DNA of 64,000 nt from Nocardia brasiliensis (GTDB taxonomy: Bacteria > Actinomycetota > Actinomycetes > Mycobacteriales > Mycobacteriaceae): contig NZ_CP046171.1 in NCBI RefSeq assembly GCF_011801125.1, forward strand, positions 7,564,001 to 7,628,000. Reading direction: 5' to 3'. Shown here one piece after another: positions 18,045 through 27,022 of this stretch. The stretch's first letter is position 1. Each line of letters opens with the position of its first letter. The position numbers and the translations under genes are program-made. Below the pieces are notes generated by a model. It did not search any database. It saw only the letters and a program-made list of their open reading frames with translations, and was not told the origin of the DNA.

Positions 18045-18056
18045 GTCGCCAGCTCC

Positions 18057-19481
18057 TTACGAGCCGTTGGCGAGCTGGATCAGCTCGAACCCCGACGGGC
18101 GGTAGACCGCCAGGCCGGTGCGCATCTGGGCGCGTACAGTGACCAGTCCGTGGTCGAAGTCGTTGCCGTTCGAGTTCGACATCTCTACCGAAATGCCCTG
18201 TCGGCGAAACGCTTCCAGGACATCCCTGGTGAAGGTGCCGACCAGCACGGTGCCCGGCGGGATCGCCGGAGTGACCACGACCGGCTTGTTCCACAGGCCC
18301 TCGCCGGTACCGGCTCCGTTGCCGTAGTTGGTGCCGAAGAACGAGCCGCCGAAGTACTGGCCTGCGCTGTCCTTGGCCAGGCGGATCACTTGCCAGTCCA
18401 GGGGATTCATCACGACTGCGGTCGGCGCGACGTGCGCGTTGAGCCAGATGTCGGTCATCGCCTGGAAGACGGCTTCGGCGATGGCAACGGCGGTCGGGTA
18501 GGCACCGGCGGCGGCGCCGACGACCTTGCGGCCGTAGGTCAGTGACGGCAGCACCGACGGGACGGTGGCCGCGCCGGGCACGCCGGTCGGCGGAAAGGAC
18601 ACGTTGGTGACCGGGGCGATGGTCTGGGGCTTGGTGAAGCCGGTGCTGCGGTTGAGCAGGCCGTTGACGCCGCCGTTGCCCTTACCGGCCAGCAGTGCGG
18701 CCTCTTCCTTGCGCTGCACCCCGAGCACCAGGCGGCCCTGGGCGAAGTTCTGGAACATCGCCGAGTCGGCGATGGTCTCATCGGTGAGCTTCTCGGCATT
18801 GGCGATCTTGCCGAGCTGCTCGTAGACCCGATCGAGCTTGGTCGAGCTGTAGGGGTACTGACCGGCCTCGGGTACCTCGTCGGCGTTGTTGGTGAACGCG
18901 CTTTCCACGACGTAGGACAGGTTGTTGGTGCTGATCGCGCTGCCAGGGATCAGGTCGGCGATGGTCAGCGCGTAGAAGCGCTGCTCGACGATGCCGCCCA
19001 GCCAGGTCGGCTGCAAGATTGCTGCCGCAGCGCCGGTCGGGAAGAACGGATTCTGGCCGAGCGGGGTCGGGCCGACCGTGCCCATGATGGATTCACCCAT
19101 CTGGTTCTGCGCGACGCTCGCATCCTTCAAGTCGATCTCGAACGCCTTGCTGAACGCCCGCTTCGCGTCGGGGTCGACCGCGGCGGAGGCGTCGACGAAG
19201 TCAGGGTGCCGCATGATCAGCGCGGCGAGGGTCCTTTGCGTCATGGTCGGCGCGGGGTCGGGGGTGTCGCCGCTACCGGCTTCTCCGCGGCCCAGCTTGG
19301 CACTGAGCTGGCTGGCGAGCTCAGAGTTGGCCAGGTCAGTCTCGTAGGTCTTGACGTCGGCTTCGAGGGACTTGAGCTTCTCGGTGCGCTGGGCACCCGT
19401 CAGCTCGGTGTTCTCGGTGATGGTCTTGAAGTCCTCGCGCAACTGGTTGCCGCGAGCCTTCAGGGTGGCGGTGTTCGCCAT
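18057..19481 (-). CDS. Major capsid protein, HK97 fold
   Basis: 474 residues, ATG with AGGAGC upstream. Residues 1-75 form a charged coiled-coil delta/scaffold domain normally removed by the protease. The rest fits an HK97 coat protein: FFPTGAAAAIL, NNADEVPEAGQYP (E-loop to spine region), IADSAMFQNFAQGRL, HVAPTAVVMNPLDW, and the C-terminal RRQGISVEMSNSNGNDF...VRAQMRTGLAVYRP. Gene follows the protease, as in HK97-like modules. Self-assembles into the procapsid. Confidence 0.95.
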   Translation of the reverse strand: MANTATLKARGNQLREDFKTITENTELTGAQRTEKLKSLEADVKTYETDLANSELASQLSAKLGRGEAGSGDTPDPAPTMTQRTLAALIMRHPDFVDASAAVDPDAKRAFSKAFEIDLKDASVAQNQMGESIMGTVGPTPLGQNPFFPTGAAAAILQPTWLGGIVEQRFYALTIADLIPGSAISTNNLSYVVESAFTNNADEVPEAGQYPYSSTKLDRVYEQLGKIANAEKLTDETIADSAMFQNFAQGRLVLGVQRKEEAALLAGKGNGGVNGLLNRSTGFTKPQTIAPVTNVSFPPTGVPGAATVPSVLPSLTYGRKVVGAAAGAYPTAVAIAEAVFQAMTDIWLNAHVAPTAVVMNPLDWQVIRLAKDSAGQYFGGSFFGTNYGNGAGTGEGLWNKPVVVTPAIPPGTVLVGTFTRDVLEAFRRQGISVEMSNSNGNDFDHGLVTVRAQMRTGLAVYRPSGFELIQLANGS

Positions 19482-19510
19482 GAATGCTCCTGTGTTTCAG
19501 GGAATCTGGA

Positions 19511-20326
19511 TTACTCGCTCAGCTCGGACTCGGCGAGTGAGAGCACTGCCAGGCGCGCGGAGATCTCGGTGGCCAGCAATGCGGCGGCGTCATCGGCGGT
19601 GTCAGCGGCATCAGCCTTGGCGGCGGCGGGGTCTGCGGGCGCATCGGAGGAGGCGGCGGCAGGCGCGGCCGGGGCGGCGGGCGCTGCGGGTGACGTGACC
19701 AGTTCGTTGTGCGAATCATTCGACTTGCCAGCGTGATTCGGGATTGCCGACAGCGCGGCGTGGGCGATGAGATCGGCCAGGCGCTGGAGGAAGGTGTCGG
19801 CGTCGAGCGCGGCGGCCGGGGTGACTTCCGCCGGTTCGGATGCATCCGCTGCGAGCGAAGCAGACACTGCCGCTTTGGATTCGAAGATGACGGCTTCGCG
19901 GTTACTCGGGATCGCCACGATGCCCGCGTTGAGCAGCTCACGGCTGGGGGCACCATCCTTGACGGTCTGGTCGTGGATGAATGCCACACTCACAGAACGG
20001 ATGTGGCCTTCGTTGACGAGCGCTCGAACCTCTTGGGCCTTACGGGTCGAGGCGAACGCGGCCCGGATTCGCAGGCTGCCGTCGGAGTGGATGTAGGGCA
20101 CCGCGCTGCCGACGGTGCCCGCCACGCTCATCTCGTGGTCGATGTCGATGGTGATGTGGTCGGGCAGTGGCTTCCAGCCCGCTGTTTCGAGCCGGTCGCC
20201 GTCGCGGTCGAGCGCCGGGGTGGACAGGATGGCCTCGAAGCCGCCATAGGGGGCTTCGGTGGACGCGGCGTCCGGCGCTGTCGTCGAGGCGATCGGCGCG
20301 ACAGCCTTCTGAATTGCCTGCGGCAT
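19511..20326 (-). CDS. Prohead protease (HK97 family)
   Basis: 271 residues from ATG with GGAGAG upstream (a longer frame from 20401 exists but starts inside a hairpin loop). Core at residues 25-160 shows the assemblin-type pattern: DRDGDRLETAGW, a candidate catalytic His in DIDHEMSVAG, and a Ser-rich strand SVSVAFIH. The tail (about 190-271) is Ala/Pro/Asp-rich low complexity. It cleaves the capsid delta domain during head maturation. Position between portal and capsid is canonical. Confidence 0.88.
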   Translation of the reverse strand: MPQAIQKAVAPIASTTAPDAASTEAPYGGFEAILSTPALDRDGDRLETAGWKPLPDHITIDIDHEMSVAGTVGSAVPYIHSDGSLRIRAAFASTRKAQEVRALVNEGHIRSVSVAFIHDQTVKDGAPSRELLNAGIVAIPSNREAVIFESKAAVSASLAADASEPAEVTPAAALDADTFLQRLADLIAHAALSAIPNHAGKSNDSHNELVTSPAAPAAPAAPAAASSDAPADPAAAKADAADTADDAAALLATEISARLAVLSLAESELSE

Positions 20327-20369
20327 GAATCTCTCCTGGAGTACGGCGGCGCCGCCACGCTGCGCCGGG

Positions 20370-20436
20370 TGTGCGCGCGACGGCGACGTCCGCTCAGCCA
20401 TTCCGGCCGTCGGGGTTCATCGCCGTCGCGCGCACA
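20370..20436. repeat. 17-bp perfect inverted repeat upstream of the protease gene
   Basis: TGTGCGCGCGACGGCGA at 20370-20386 is exactly inverted at 20420-20436 with a 33-nt loop. It sits between a 31-codon ORF and the protease ribosome site. Could be a terminator/attenuator or an mRNA processing stem that adjusts capsid-module expression. Confidence 0.6.
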
Positions 20437-20443
20437 GCGGCTA

Positions 20444-20539
20444 TCAGCTGCCGGTCACCACGGTGTTCGGGTCAGCTGAGCCACTGGCGGCGTTGCCGAC
20501 AGCGATCAGCCACAGGATCAGCTGGAGAAACAGGGGCAT
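20444..20539 (-). CDS. 31-residue single-pass membrane peptide
   Basis: ATG preceded by GAGAGGAAATCTC, a good ribosome site. Sequence MPLFLQLILWLIAVGNAASG has one hydrophobic stretch, then a polar tail. Lies in the portal-protease gap. Small ORFs at this place occur in related phages. Function unknown; could regulate membrane association of prohead assembly, but that is speculation. Confidence 0.55.
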   Translation of the reverse strand: MPLFLQLILWLIAVGNAASGSADPNTVVTGS

Positions 20540-20702
20540 GAGATTTCCTCTCGATCGGCCATTTCTTCGGACAGACGACCCGACGTGGAGCCGTCCGGGT
20601 CTCAGGGGCGCAGTGGTGTCGCGCCTGTATGCAGGCGCACGAGCGTGGCTGCGGGAGGCTCTGGGCAACAAGGGATCTGCTCTCGATGAGCACGCTGGCC
20701 GT

Positions 20703-22169
20703 CTAGACAGCCAGCAGGAACCGCGCAGCGGCGAGGATCTCGTGTCGGTCGGCGGGGTGCTTGTCGGCCAACGCGACAGCAGCCTGTTCGAGCGACTGCC
20801 CGCGCCCCATACCGCCGCGGATCGCACGGACGTAGCGCGAGGACTTTTGCGGCCGTGGCGCCGAGGCCGATGGATTCGGCGCAGTGTCGGCGGGATCGGT
20901 GGTCGCAACGCCGTCTGGGTCGCCGCCGGGCGCCACGTCGCCGGTCAGGGTGATGCGTTCGGCGGGCTGGCCTAGTGGCTGGATGCTCGCCTGGGCGTAG
21001 AGCCGGTCGGCTTCGGGACCGGCCTTGCCGAGCTCCATGACCTCGCGGCCCTCGGCGGGCTTCATCACTCCGGCGAGGACCAGCTGCTGCACCGACTGCG
21101 CGCGAGTCTCGTAGTCGCCACGCAGCACCTCCGCGACCGCGAAGCGTGCCTCGAGATCGTCAGCGAACTCGCAGCCGAGGTAGTAATCCAGTTGTGCTTC
21201 AACGAATTCCAGCCGGACGCTCATGGTGTCGCGGTAGAACGCCCTCATCTGAGCTGTGATATTCGAGAACGTCGCCCTATCCAGGATGTGCACCATCGGA
21301 GGTGCGACGTCGTAGACGGCGCAGACTTCCTCGCGGTTGAGCTGGCGCGACTGGACGAATTGCATTTCCACGGCCGTCAATTGGACCGGCTCAGCCTTGA
21401 CGCCGTCTTCGAGCACGAGGGTCTTGCCCGAATTCAAGCTACCTGCATGGTTGCTGTCGAAGGATTCACGCAGTCGTTTGCGCCCCTCTGGGCCCAGCAC
21501 CTTTGCGCTGGACAAGACCATATTCGGCCGTCCGGCGTTACGCCACATCGAACTGGTTGCTGTGCGGCTGGAGTCTTCGGAAATCAGCGTGCTGCGCAGC
21601 GATTCCAGGCGCGAGAGCCCGCGCATCGTGTTGTCCGGGCTGTAGAGCTGAAAGGGGACAACATCCTCTTCAGCGAACTCCAGCAACCCGGCTTGCGAGG
21701 CCGCGGTGCTGAAAAGGTACACGCGGCGGCCGTCGATCTCGCGGCGGATGCTGGTGCGCGAAGGGTGCATCGGGATCAGCGAGACAACCGCACCGGCCGC
21801 GTTGCGCACCTTGACCAGGAATGCCTCGCCGTAGATCTCGATCGTCGTCGCAATCCACGCCCAGAAGCTGTAGGGAGACAATCCATTACATGGGTTGGCA
21901 ATGAGTTTCGCGTACGGACTTCGGGCTAGCCTTCGGTCCGCACCGGTACCTTTCCACACCTCGATACTGAGGCGCGCCAACGCATTTGCGAGCTTATCGA
22001 CGACGACACGCACCCACGGTTGATGCCGATAGAGCGCGCCGTAGAAGGCCCACTGCCGTTCGAGCAGGAGGCCATCGGAGATCGGATAGTAGTAGGAGCG
22101 ATACATCTGCGGGCTGAACTCCGCCAGTGCGGACGGCGCGAAGTTCAGGCTGCCGTCCTTGAGCAGCAC
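20703..22169 (-). CDS. Portal protein, HK97 family
   Basis: 488 residues, GTG start overlapping the previous stop by one base (TAGTG). Contains HQPWVRVVVDKLANALARL, YGEAFLVKVRNAAG, RGLSRLESLRSTL, QFVQSRQLNREEVCAVYDVAPPM and the clip/stem/wing order of HK97 portals. C-terminal 60 residues are Pro/Ala/Asp-rich, then a short helical tail. Forms the dodecameric DNA gate with the terminase. Confidence 0.95.
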   Translation of the reverse strand: MLLKDGSLNFAPSALAEFSPQMYRSYYYPISDGLLLERQWAFYGALYRHQPWVRVVVDKLANALARLSIEVWKGTGADRRLARSPYAKLIANPCNGLSPYSFWAWIATTIEIYGEAFLVKVRNAAGAVVSLIPMHPSRTSIRREIDGRRVYLFSTAASQAGLLEFAEEDVVPFQLYSPDNTMRGLSRLESLRSTLISEDSSRTATSSMWRNAGRPNMVLSSAKVLGPEGRKRLRESFDSNHAGSLNSGKTLVLEDGVKAEPVQLTAVEMQFVQSRQLNREEVCAVYDVAPPMVHILDRATFSNITAQMRAFYRDTMSVRLEFVEAQLDYYLGCEFADDLEARFAVAEVLRGDYETRAQSVQQLVLAGVMKPAEGREVMELGKAGPEADRLYAQASIQPLGQPAERITLTGDVAPGGDPDGVATTDPADTAPNPSASAPRPQKSSRYVRAIRGGMGRGQSLEQAAVALADKHPADRHEILAAARFLLAV

Positions 22170-22411
22170 TACCGGCCTCCGCTCTCGACGAGCTGGCTGT
22201 AGCGCACCTCGGCGCGGTCGATGTACAACCGGCCCGGCGCCGGGACGAAGCCGCCGCCGTCCTGGTATGCCTGGATGTCGTCGAAAACCAGGGTCCTGGC
22301 CGAGACCGCGGTGAGGACGCCGCTGATGACAGTGCCGTCCTTGCAGGTCACCACGAAGCGGTACAGCACGGCGCCGACGTATGCGTCCAGGCCCTTCTTG
22401 CGAGAAAACAA
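22169..22411 (-). CDS. Small head-module protein
   Basis: 80 residues from a TTG start preceded by AGGAGGA at good spacing. Beta-rich: LYRFVVTCKDGTVISGVLTAVSARTLVFDD resembles a small SH3/Sm-like barrel. Lies between terminase and portal, a slot often filled by an uncharacterised small protein. Function unknown. Confidence 0.7.
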   Translation of the reverse strand: MFSRKKGLDAYVGAVLYRFVVTCKDGTVISGVLTAVSARTLVFDDIQAYQDGGGFVPAPGRLYIDRAEVRYSQLVESGGR

Positions 22412-22422
22412 TATGGGTCCTC

Positions 22423-24114
22423 CTAGACGGTGAAGACGTCGTAATCGCCTGTGGCGTAGACGCTTTTGACTTCGTCGCCGCGGGTCTTCCACGCGTTGAC
22501 CGCCATCACCGCAGCCGGGACGCCGTCGATGCGTTTGGCGGCACGCGACCGGTTGGGTTTATCGGGGCGAATCCGGTCAGGATCTGCAGGGTCGACGCGG
22601 ACATCGGTGGAGTCGAAACAGAACCGCGCCAACGGGTTTCCGTGCCAGCGGAACGCTTGCTGCTTGACCAGGTCCGAGATGTGATGCATCCCTGGCGACA
22701 TGTGCTGAAACACGTTGGAATAGGCGAAGATGTCGTCGCAGTAGATCAGCTGCTGGATGCGCTGGAGCACGGGGTCGCTGGCAAACTTGTCGGCATCGCC
22801 ACCGAGGATCTGGAACAGCGTGTTGTCGGCTTCGACGTCGGCGTAGAAAGCATCGAAATCGAGGACGTCGCCTTCGGTGACGCGCAGCCAGCCGTCCTTG
22901 ACCCATTGCGTGAACCGGCCGTCATTGGCGGCGTTGAGCCGCGCGTAGGCCGCTTCCGGTAGCCAGAACCGCCACAGCACGTCGACCCCGCCCGCGCTGT
23001 CAGGGAAAGCGAAGGCCATCGAACACAGATCCTGTCGGCTGGCCAAGTCGAGGCCGAACCAGCAGTCAGCCCCGGCGAACGCCGCCCGCCCGGCGTCGGC
23101 CGCGGTGTATGGCTCGCCGACCGAGGCGTCGAACAGGTGCATCGGCATCCAACGGAACGTTGCGCTCTGCCATTGGTTGAGCCGGAACTGTCGGAAGGCG
23201 ACCTCGGCGATGGGATTGTTCCGAGCCTCCAGGGCCTGCTTACGCATCCCCTCCAACGAGAGGAACGTCCCCAACGCGGGATTGGCGAGGTGCCAGTTCT
23301 TTTCATTCCACGGGTCGGCGTCCATCGGGACGTTGCGCAGGTACACGAAAATGTGGGGGCTGCGCGCAGGGTCGTCGGCGACACGCTGCATCTCGCGGTG
23401 CATCGAACCGGCGAATGCTTCTGTGTCGCTACCGGCGGTCGTGGCGGCGACCATGAGCGGCTGGCGGCGGGCACCCGAGCCCATGCCGGTTCGCATCGCA
23501 TCCCACATGCCGGAGTTCGGCCACGCGAGGATCTCGTCGGCACCGACACCGTGCGGGTTGGAGCCGAGCGCGCCGCCCGCGTCGGCCGCCAAGACTCGAT
23601 AGAACGAGTCAGTCCGTGGATAGACGATGCGCTTCTCGGTCGCCTTGATCCGCAGGCGCTTCCGCAGGACCGTCGACAACTGCACCATTCGCTTGGCAAC
23701 GTCGAAGACGAGACTGGCTTGCTCGCGGTTGCGGGCGCAGCCGTAGATCTCGGCGGACTCCTCGTCGTCCATCAGCAGCAGGTAGAGCATGATCCCGGCC
23801 AGCAGCTCGCTCTTGCCATTCTTGCGGGCAACCTCTATCCAGGCGATCTCGTATTGCCGCTTGTAGCAGCCATATTCCTGGCTCCAGACCGTCGCGCCGA
23901 GCAGTGGGTAGACGATGTCGTCGCGCTGCCAGTCCTCAAGGATGAACGGCCGTCCGGCGTAGGCGCCTTTGGTGTGGACCAGGACGTGGGCGAAGAAGTC
24001 CGCGGCCAGTGTTGCCCGCGCGAGGCACAGGTGATCGCCGGTCTCGCTACAGCGGAGACCGGATAGAGCGTTGCGGAATCCGCACGTCGGGACCGGCGCG
24101 CTGATGTCGGCCAG
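22423..24114 (-). CDS. Terminase large subunit (non-canonical start)
   Basis: About 563 residues if read from CTG at 24114. The ATPase has Walker A VARKNGKSELL (about residues 94-103) and Walker B ending GADEI (about 190). The nuclease region starts at WFGLDLASRQD (RNase H-like first Asp). N-terminal HVLVHTKGAYAGRPFILEDWQ is typical of actinophage TerL and lies in frame, so the protein must begin well before the first ATG at 23790. No ATG, GTG or TTG exists in frame between 24120 and 23790; CTG is the only plausible initiator. TGA of the upstream gene is in the same frame. Cuts and pumps DNA into the head. Confidence 0.9.
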   Translation of the reverse strand: MADISAPVPTCGFRNALSGLRCSETGDHLCLARATLAADFFAHVLVHTKGAYAGRPFILEDWQRDDIVYPLLGATVWSQEYGCYKRQYEIAWIEVARKNGKSELLAGIMLYLLLMDDEESAEIYGCARNREQASLVFDVAKRMVQLSTVLRKRLRIKATEKRIVYPRTDSFYRVLAADAGGALGSNPHGVGADEILAWPNSGMWDAMRTGMGSGARRQPLMVAATTAGSDTEAFAGSMHREMQRVADDPARSPHIFVYLRNVPMDADPWNEKNWHLANPALGTFLSLEGMRKQALEARNNPIAEVAFRQFRLNQWQSATFRWMPMHLFDASVGEPYTAADAGRAAFAGADCWFGLDLASRQDLCSMAFAFPDSAGGVDVLWRFWLPEAAYARLNAANDGRFTQWVKDGWLRVTEGDVLDFDAFYADVEADNTLFQILGGDADKFASDPVLQRIQQLIYCDDIFAYSNVFQHMSPGMHHISDLVKQQAFRWHGNPLARFCFDSTDVRVDPADPDRIRPDKPNRSRAAKRIDGVPAAVMAVNAWKTRGDEVKSVYATGDYDVFTV

Positions 24115-24120
24115 CGCAGA

Positions 24121-24369
24121 TCACCGGCGGCGGGTCTTGGCCGCTGCGTCATCGACGACAGACGGCGCGAGCTCCGCGGCGGGCGCGTCGGCGAGAGTGA
24201 GCTGCTCGACCGTGGAAGGAGCTGCGACCGCGGCCGGTTCCCCTGCGCGCAGGCGGGCCGAGATTGCGTCGAGGCGGGCGGTCTCGGCGAGCAGACCGGG
24301 CGCGGTCGCGCGCAGCGCGGCGATGGCGCGGTCGAGGTCGTCGGCGATGGCGTCGGTGTGGATGGACAT
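24121..24369 (-). CDS. Hypothetical protein, helical N terminus
   Basis: 82 residues, ATG with GAGGAGAACC upstream. N-terminal half is an amphipathic helix (IADDLDRAIAALRA), C-terminal half Ala/Pro-rich ending KTRRR. It is in the same frame as TerL with a single TGA and no further codon between them and the TerL frame. Could be an accessory packaging factor. No family recognised. Confidence 0.6.
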   Translation of the reverse strand: MSIHTDAIADDLDRAIAALRATAPGLLAETARLDAISARLRAGEPAAVAAPSTVEQLTLADAPAAELAPSVVDDAAAKTRRR

Positions 24370-24377
24370 GGTTCTCC

Positions 24378-24728
24378 TCAGTCGTTGTCGGCGGTGTAGC
24401 GCCAGTCGCGGTCGATCAAGATGGCGGCCAGATCACAGGGCAGATGTCCGGTGGAGTGGGTGACGCCGCGGATGGCGCCCCAGTCCTGGGCATCGCCGTG
24501 CCAGTCCTGTGCGCTCGGCGTGGGGATGCCGACCTGCTCGGACAGCTCGGCCAGAACCCCGGCGAGTTTGCCGAAGGCCGCGGGCGGCTTCGCGCCGGTG
24601 GTGTAGAGCGCGGCGCGAACCTGCTCGAACTTGGCGGCCGTGCGGGCGTAGCGTTCCAGCGTTCGCGGCGGCGCGGCGGGGTGGCAGTGTGCGGTGAACT
24701 CGGCGATCTGCTCCCATCGGCCAGCCAT
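24378..24728 (-). CDS. Hypothetical protein in terminase operon
   Basis: 116 residues, ATG in ATGA overlap with TerS. Helical, with PPRTLERYARTAAKFEQVRAAL and a C-terminal ILIDRDWRYTADND. Sits between TerS and TerL. Function unknown; translational coupling suggests a packaging or early-head role. Confidence 0.7.
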   Translation of the reverse strand: MAGRWEQIAEFTAHCHPAAPPRTLERYARTAAKFEQVRAALYTTGAKPPAAFGKLAGVLAELSEQVGIPTPSAQDWHGDAQDWGAIRGVTHSTGHLPCDLAAILIDRDWRYTADND

Positions 24729-25102
24729 CAGAGCCCGCTGGCCGTCGAGTCGTTGGCCCATCCTTCGGCATCCTTGAGGAAGGCATCCAGACCGTCGGTC
24801 GGGTCAATCTTGTTGTCGTAGAGCGGAACCAACTTCGCCAGCCGCATCATGTCCACACGCAGCGAGTTGAGCACCATCACGCCGGGGTGCCTGCTCAGGC
24901 CGCCCCGCTCGCCGGGGCGGATCATGCCGTCGGCGCGCATCCTGGCCATCGCCTCCTGATAGAGCGCCATGCAGTCCGCGTACATCGCCAGCGCGTCGAG
25001 GTTGACCACATCCGCGCGACCCTCGTCATAAATGCGGTCGGCGTGACGATGCCAGTGCTCTTTCGCGTGTTTGGTCAGCGCGAAGGGCGGGTTAATCTTC
25101 AT
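24728..25102 (-). CDS. Terminase small subunit, P27 family
   Basis: 124 residues. WHRHADRIYDEGRADVVNLDALAMYADCMALYQEA matches the helix-turn-helix/oligomerisation core of P27-type TerS, followed by a conserved LNSLRVDMMRLAKL segment. First gene of the late operon; recognises the packaging site and loads TerL. ATG has GGGAGCTCCG upstream. Confidence 0.88.
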   Translation of the reverse strand: MKINPPFALTKHAKEHWHRHADRIYDEGRADVVNLDALAMYADCMALYQEAMARMRADGMIRPGERGGLSRHPGVMVLNSLRVDMMRLAKLVPLYDNKIDPTDGLDAFLKDAEGWANDSTASGL

Positions 25103-25248
25103 TCGGAGCTCCCTTCCGGGCTGACGAGCCCTTGACCAGCGGATATGGACGGGCCATGGGGATGAAAACGGTTCGCAAAATCGTGACTTTTTGAGAGAGG
25201 GCCGGGGAGAACGGTCCGCGCCGGCGAGTCGCAGAGATACCCACCTGG

Positions 25249-25285
25249 GGTACCTGACGTACCCGCGCTAGGTATGTCCTATACC
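25249..25285. promoter_or_regulatory. Tandem operator-like palindromes GGTAY-N5-RTACC
   Basis: GGTAC-CTGAC-GTACC (25249-25263) and GGTAT-GTCCT-ATACC (25271-25285) share the same architecture, with centres 22 bp apart (about two helical turns). A further half-site ATACC lies at 25237-25241. The second palindrome extends imperfectly to 25264-25292. They lie between the divergent TerS operon and the plus-strand island, so a repressor bound here could control either promoter. Confidence 0.6.
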
Positions 25286-25299
25286 CGGCGCGAGTACGT

Positions 25300-25329
25300 C
25301 CGATTTGGTGCGGGAGTGACACCAATCGG
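25300..25329. repeat. Imperfect inverted repeat in divergent intergenic region
   Basis: CCGATTTGGTG and CACCAATCGG pair with one bulged T and a 9-nt loop. Rest of 25103-25430 contains no gene; packaging end (cos) may also lie here but no end motif can be proven. Confidence 0.45.
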
Positions 25330-25430
25330 CGCAGTCCTCGATAGCGAAATCCGTTGCGCCATGCCTACATTCGGTGTCGTTCGACGTACGCGATCGAGCG
25401 CAGGAGCAATCGCAGAAAGGCAGGCAAGCA

Positions 25431-26441
25431 ATGGCAATGACCGCTCTCGCCGAAATGACCGAACTCGCAACAGATCACGGTTGGAAGATTCGGACGCACC
25501 TCGATGCCGACACCTACATCCGCACGGACGCAACGGGAAAGACGGTTATCGACGTCATGTACGACAAGCGTGGCGCAGTGCGCAGCATGCTCCGGCATCA
25601 CAACGGGCGCACCGAACATCGCAACGCCGATTCCGCAGGCAAGCGCGCCGAGCTTGCCAAGTGGCTCAGCGCGGAACGCTTCAGCACCGACTACGACCAC
25701 CGAATCGGGTGGGTTGTCCGGAAAGCAGGCAGCACAACCGATTTCATGATCAGTGCCATCGGCAACAAAGGCGCTGTGTTGATCAAGCTGCCTGACGGCT
25801 CGAACGTCCACGCGGTACCGCTCGAGTCGGTCTCTCGGTGGACCGGAGAACAGCACCTGGTCAAGTTGACTGACGGCACGGACTACGCACGGGTAGAGAC
25901 ATGGCAGGGCGGACGCGCCGCAGCAGAGCAGAAAGCGCGCGAATTGGGCGGTTACGTCGTCGAACTCGACGCCAACTTGTGTCCCGGAACCATCGTCGCC
26001 GACTACCGACCGATCACGAACATTAAATCTGTGAGCGTGCTTGTCTCCGAACTGTCAGCGCATGCTAAGTCCGGCGACTACGCCACACACACGCGAACCG
26101 GACGCGCCGTCGACCAGGGATACATCGTTCAATTAGATGGGACACAAGTTCCCCTTACGGCGAACGTCGAATCCGATGTCCGGGAGTTTATCGTGCAATT
26201 TGAGGAATGGATTACAGAGGCCGAAGACGGCGCGTTCCGTATCTACACAATGCGCGATCCGGAAACATGCGCATGGATGTATGTAACCGATCAGGTACTG
26301 ATAATTCCTGATCGCGAACGCGCATTTGATCTCGCGATCGAGCACGGTGTGCCGAGTATTTTCGACGCGGTATACGGAGACGAAATCGACGTACCAGACA
26401 ACCGCCGTGGTATTCAGCAGAATCTGACACAGAACGGATAG
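25431..26441 (+). CDS. Unknown protein, first gene of plus-strand island
   Basis: 336 residues from ATG after AAAGGCAGG. Opens with ALAEMTELATDHGWKIRTHLDADTYIRTD, a compact alpha/beta unit; followed by a beta-rich middle (GAVLIKLPDGSNVHAVPLESVSRW) and an acidic C-terminal domain (FIVQFEEWITEAEDGAFRIY). No membrane segment or catalytic motif is evident. Strand is opposite to all neighbours and base composition is visibly more A/T. Position at the presumed virion genome end suggests an early-entering host-takeover or counter-defence gene; this is inference. Confidence 0.75.
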   Translation: MAMTALAEMTELATDHGWKIRTHLDADTYIRTDATGKTVIDVMYDKRGAVRSMLRHHNGRTEHRNADSAGKRAELAKWLSAERFSTDYDHRIGWVVRKAGSTTDFMISAIGNKGAVLIKLPDGSNVHAVPLESVSRWTGEQHLVKLTDGTDYARVETWQGGRAAAEQKARELGGYVVELDANLCPGTIVADYRPITNIKSVSVLVSELSAHAKSGDYATHTRTGRAVDQGYIVQLDGTQVPLTANVESDVREFIVQFEEWITEAEDGAFRIYTMRDPETCAWMYVTDQVLIIPDRERAFDLAIEHGVPSIFDAVYGDEIDVPDNRRGIQQNLTQNG

Positions 26442-26445
26442 AGCA

Positions 26446-26973
26446 ATGGGTCACATGCTCTCGAACGTCGGAACGGCCTACCTTCCCCATGTCCACAATC
26501 TGAACGCGTGGACGGGAGACTTCCGCGAACATCGCGAGTTCAGGTTGCCGGAACCGGACCGTAGCGCGTATGCCGCGTACCTGGCTGAGAACGCGAATCA
26601 GCGCATTCTCGTGGTCACGCGGGAGACCGAGCGCGACCACACGTGCACTGCGGACTATGCCGCAGACTGCGTGTGCGCCGACAACGGGCGCGACTCCGTA
26701 ACCGAGGTGGCCATAGGTGCTACGCCCATGTACGTGGCCAACCTGCTCGGCTACTACGGCATCACGGATACCGAGATGTCCTGGAACGCTGAGCACTTCT
26801 ATGCCGACACGATGGCAGACACGGACGATGGCGAACCCTTCGAACGGCCGGACGCTGATGAATATTACGATGCCGAAGGGCCGGTAACGGCGCGTTACTC
26901 GGCGCGGTTGATCGGCTTCACCCCTGTACAGGTGCGCGCCATCCGTACCGCGTTGGGAATCAAGGAGCGCTAA
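26446..26973 (+). CDS. Unknown protein, plus-strand island
   Basis: 175 residues, 4 nt after the previous stop. Contains a Cys-containing patch CTADYAADCVCADNG (about 65-80), an acidic stretch DTMADTDDGEPFERPDADEYYDAEG and a basic C terminus. The acidic, Asp/Glu/Tyr-rich segment could mimic nucleic acid, but no known family is recognised. Confidence 0.7.
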   Translation: MGHMLSNVGTAYLPHVHNLNAWTGDFREHREFRLPEPDRSAYAAYLAENANQRILVVTRETERDHTCTADYAADCVCADNGRDSVTEVAIGATPMYVANLLGYYGITDTEMSWNAEHFYADTMADTDDGEPFERPDADEYYDAEGPVTARYSARLIGFTPVQVRAIRTALGIKER

Positions 26974-27022
26974 AGCGCCTACAACACTCCGTAGCGTCTG
27001 AGCCTTCTAATCCTGAGCTCAC

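Noticed and set aside
20540..20702. Additional small gene in frame 20472-20693
   Set aside because: No ribosome site and Arg/Pro/His composition of a shadow frame.
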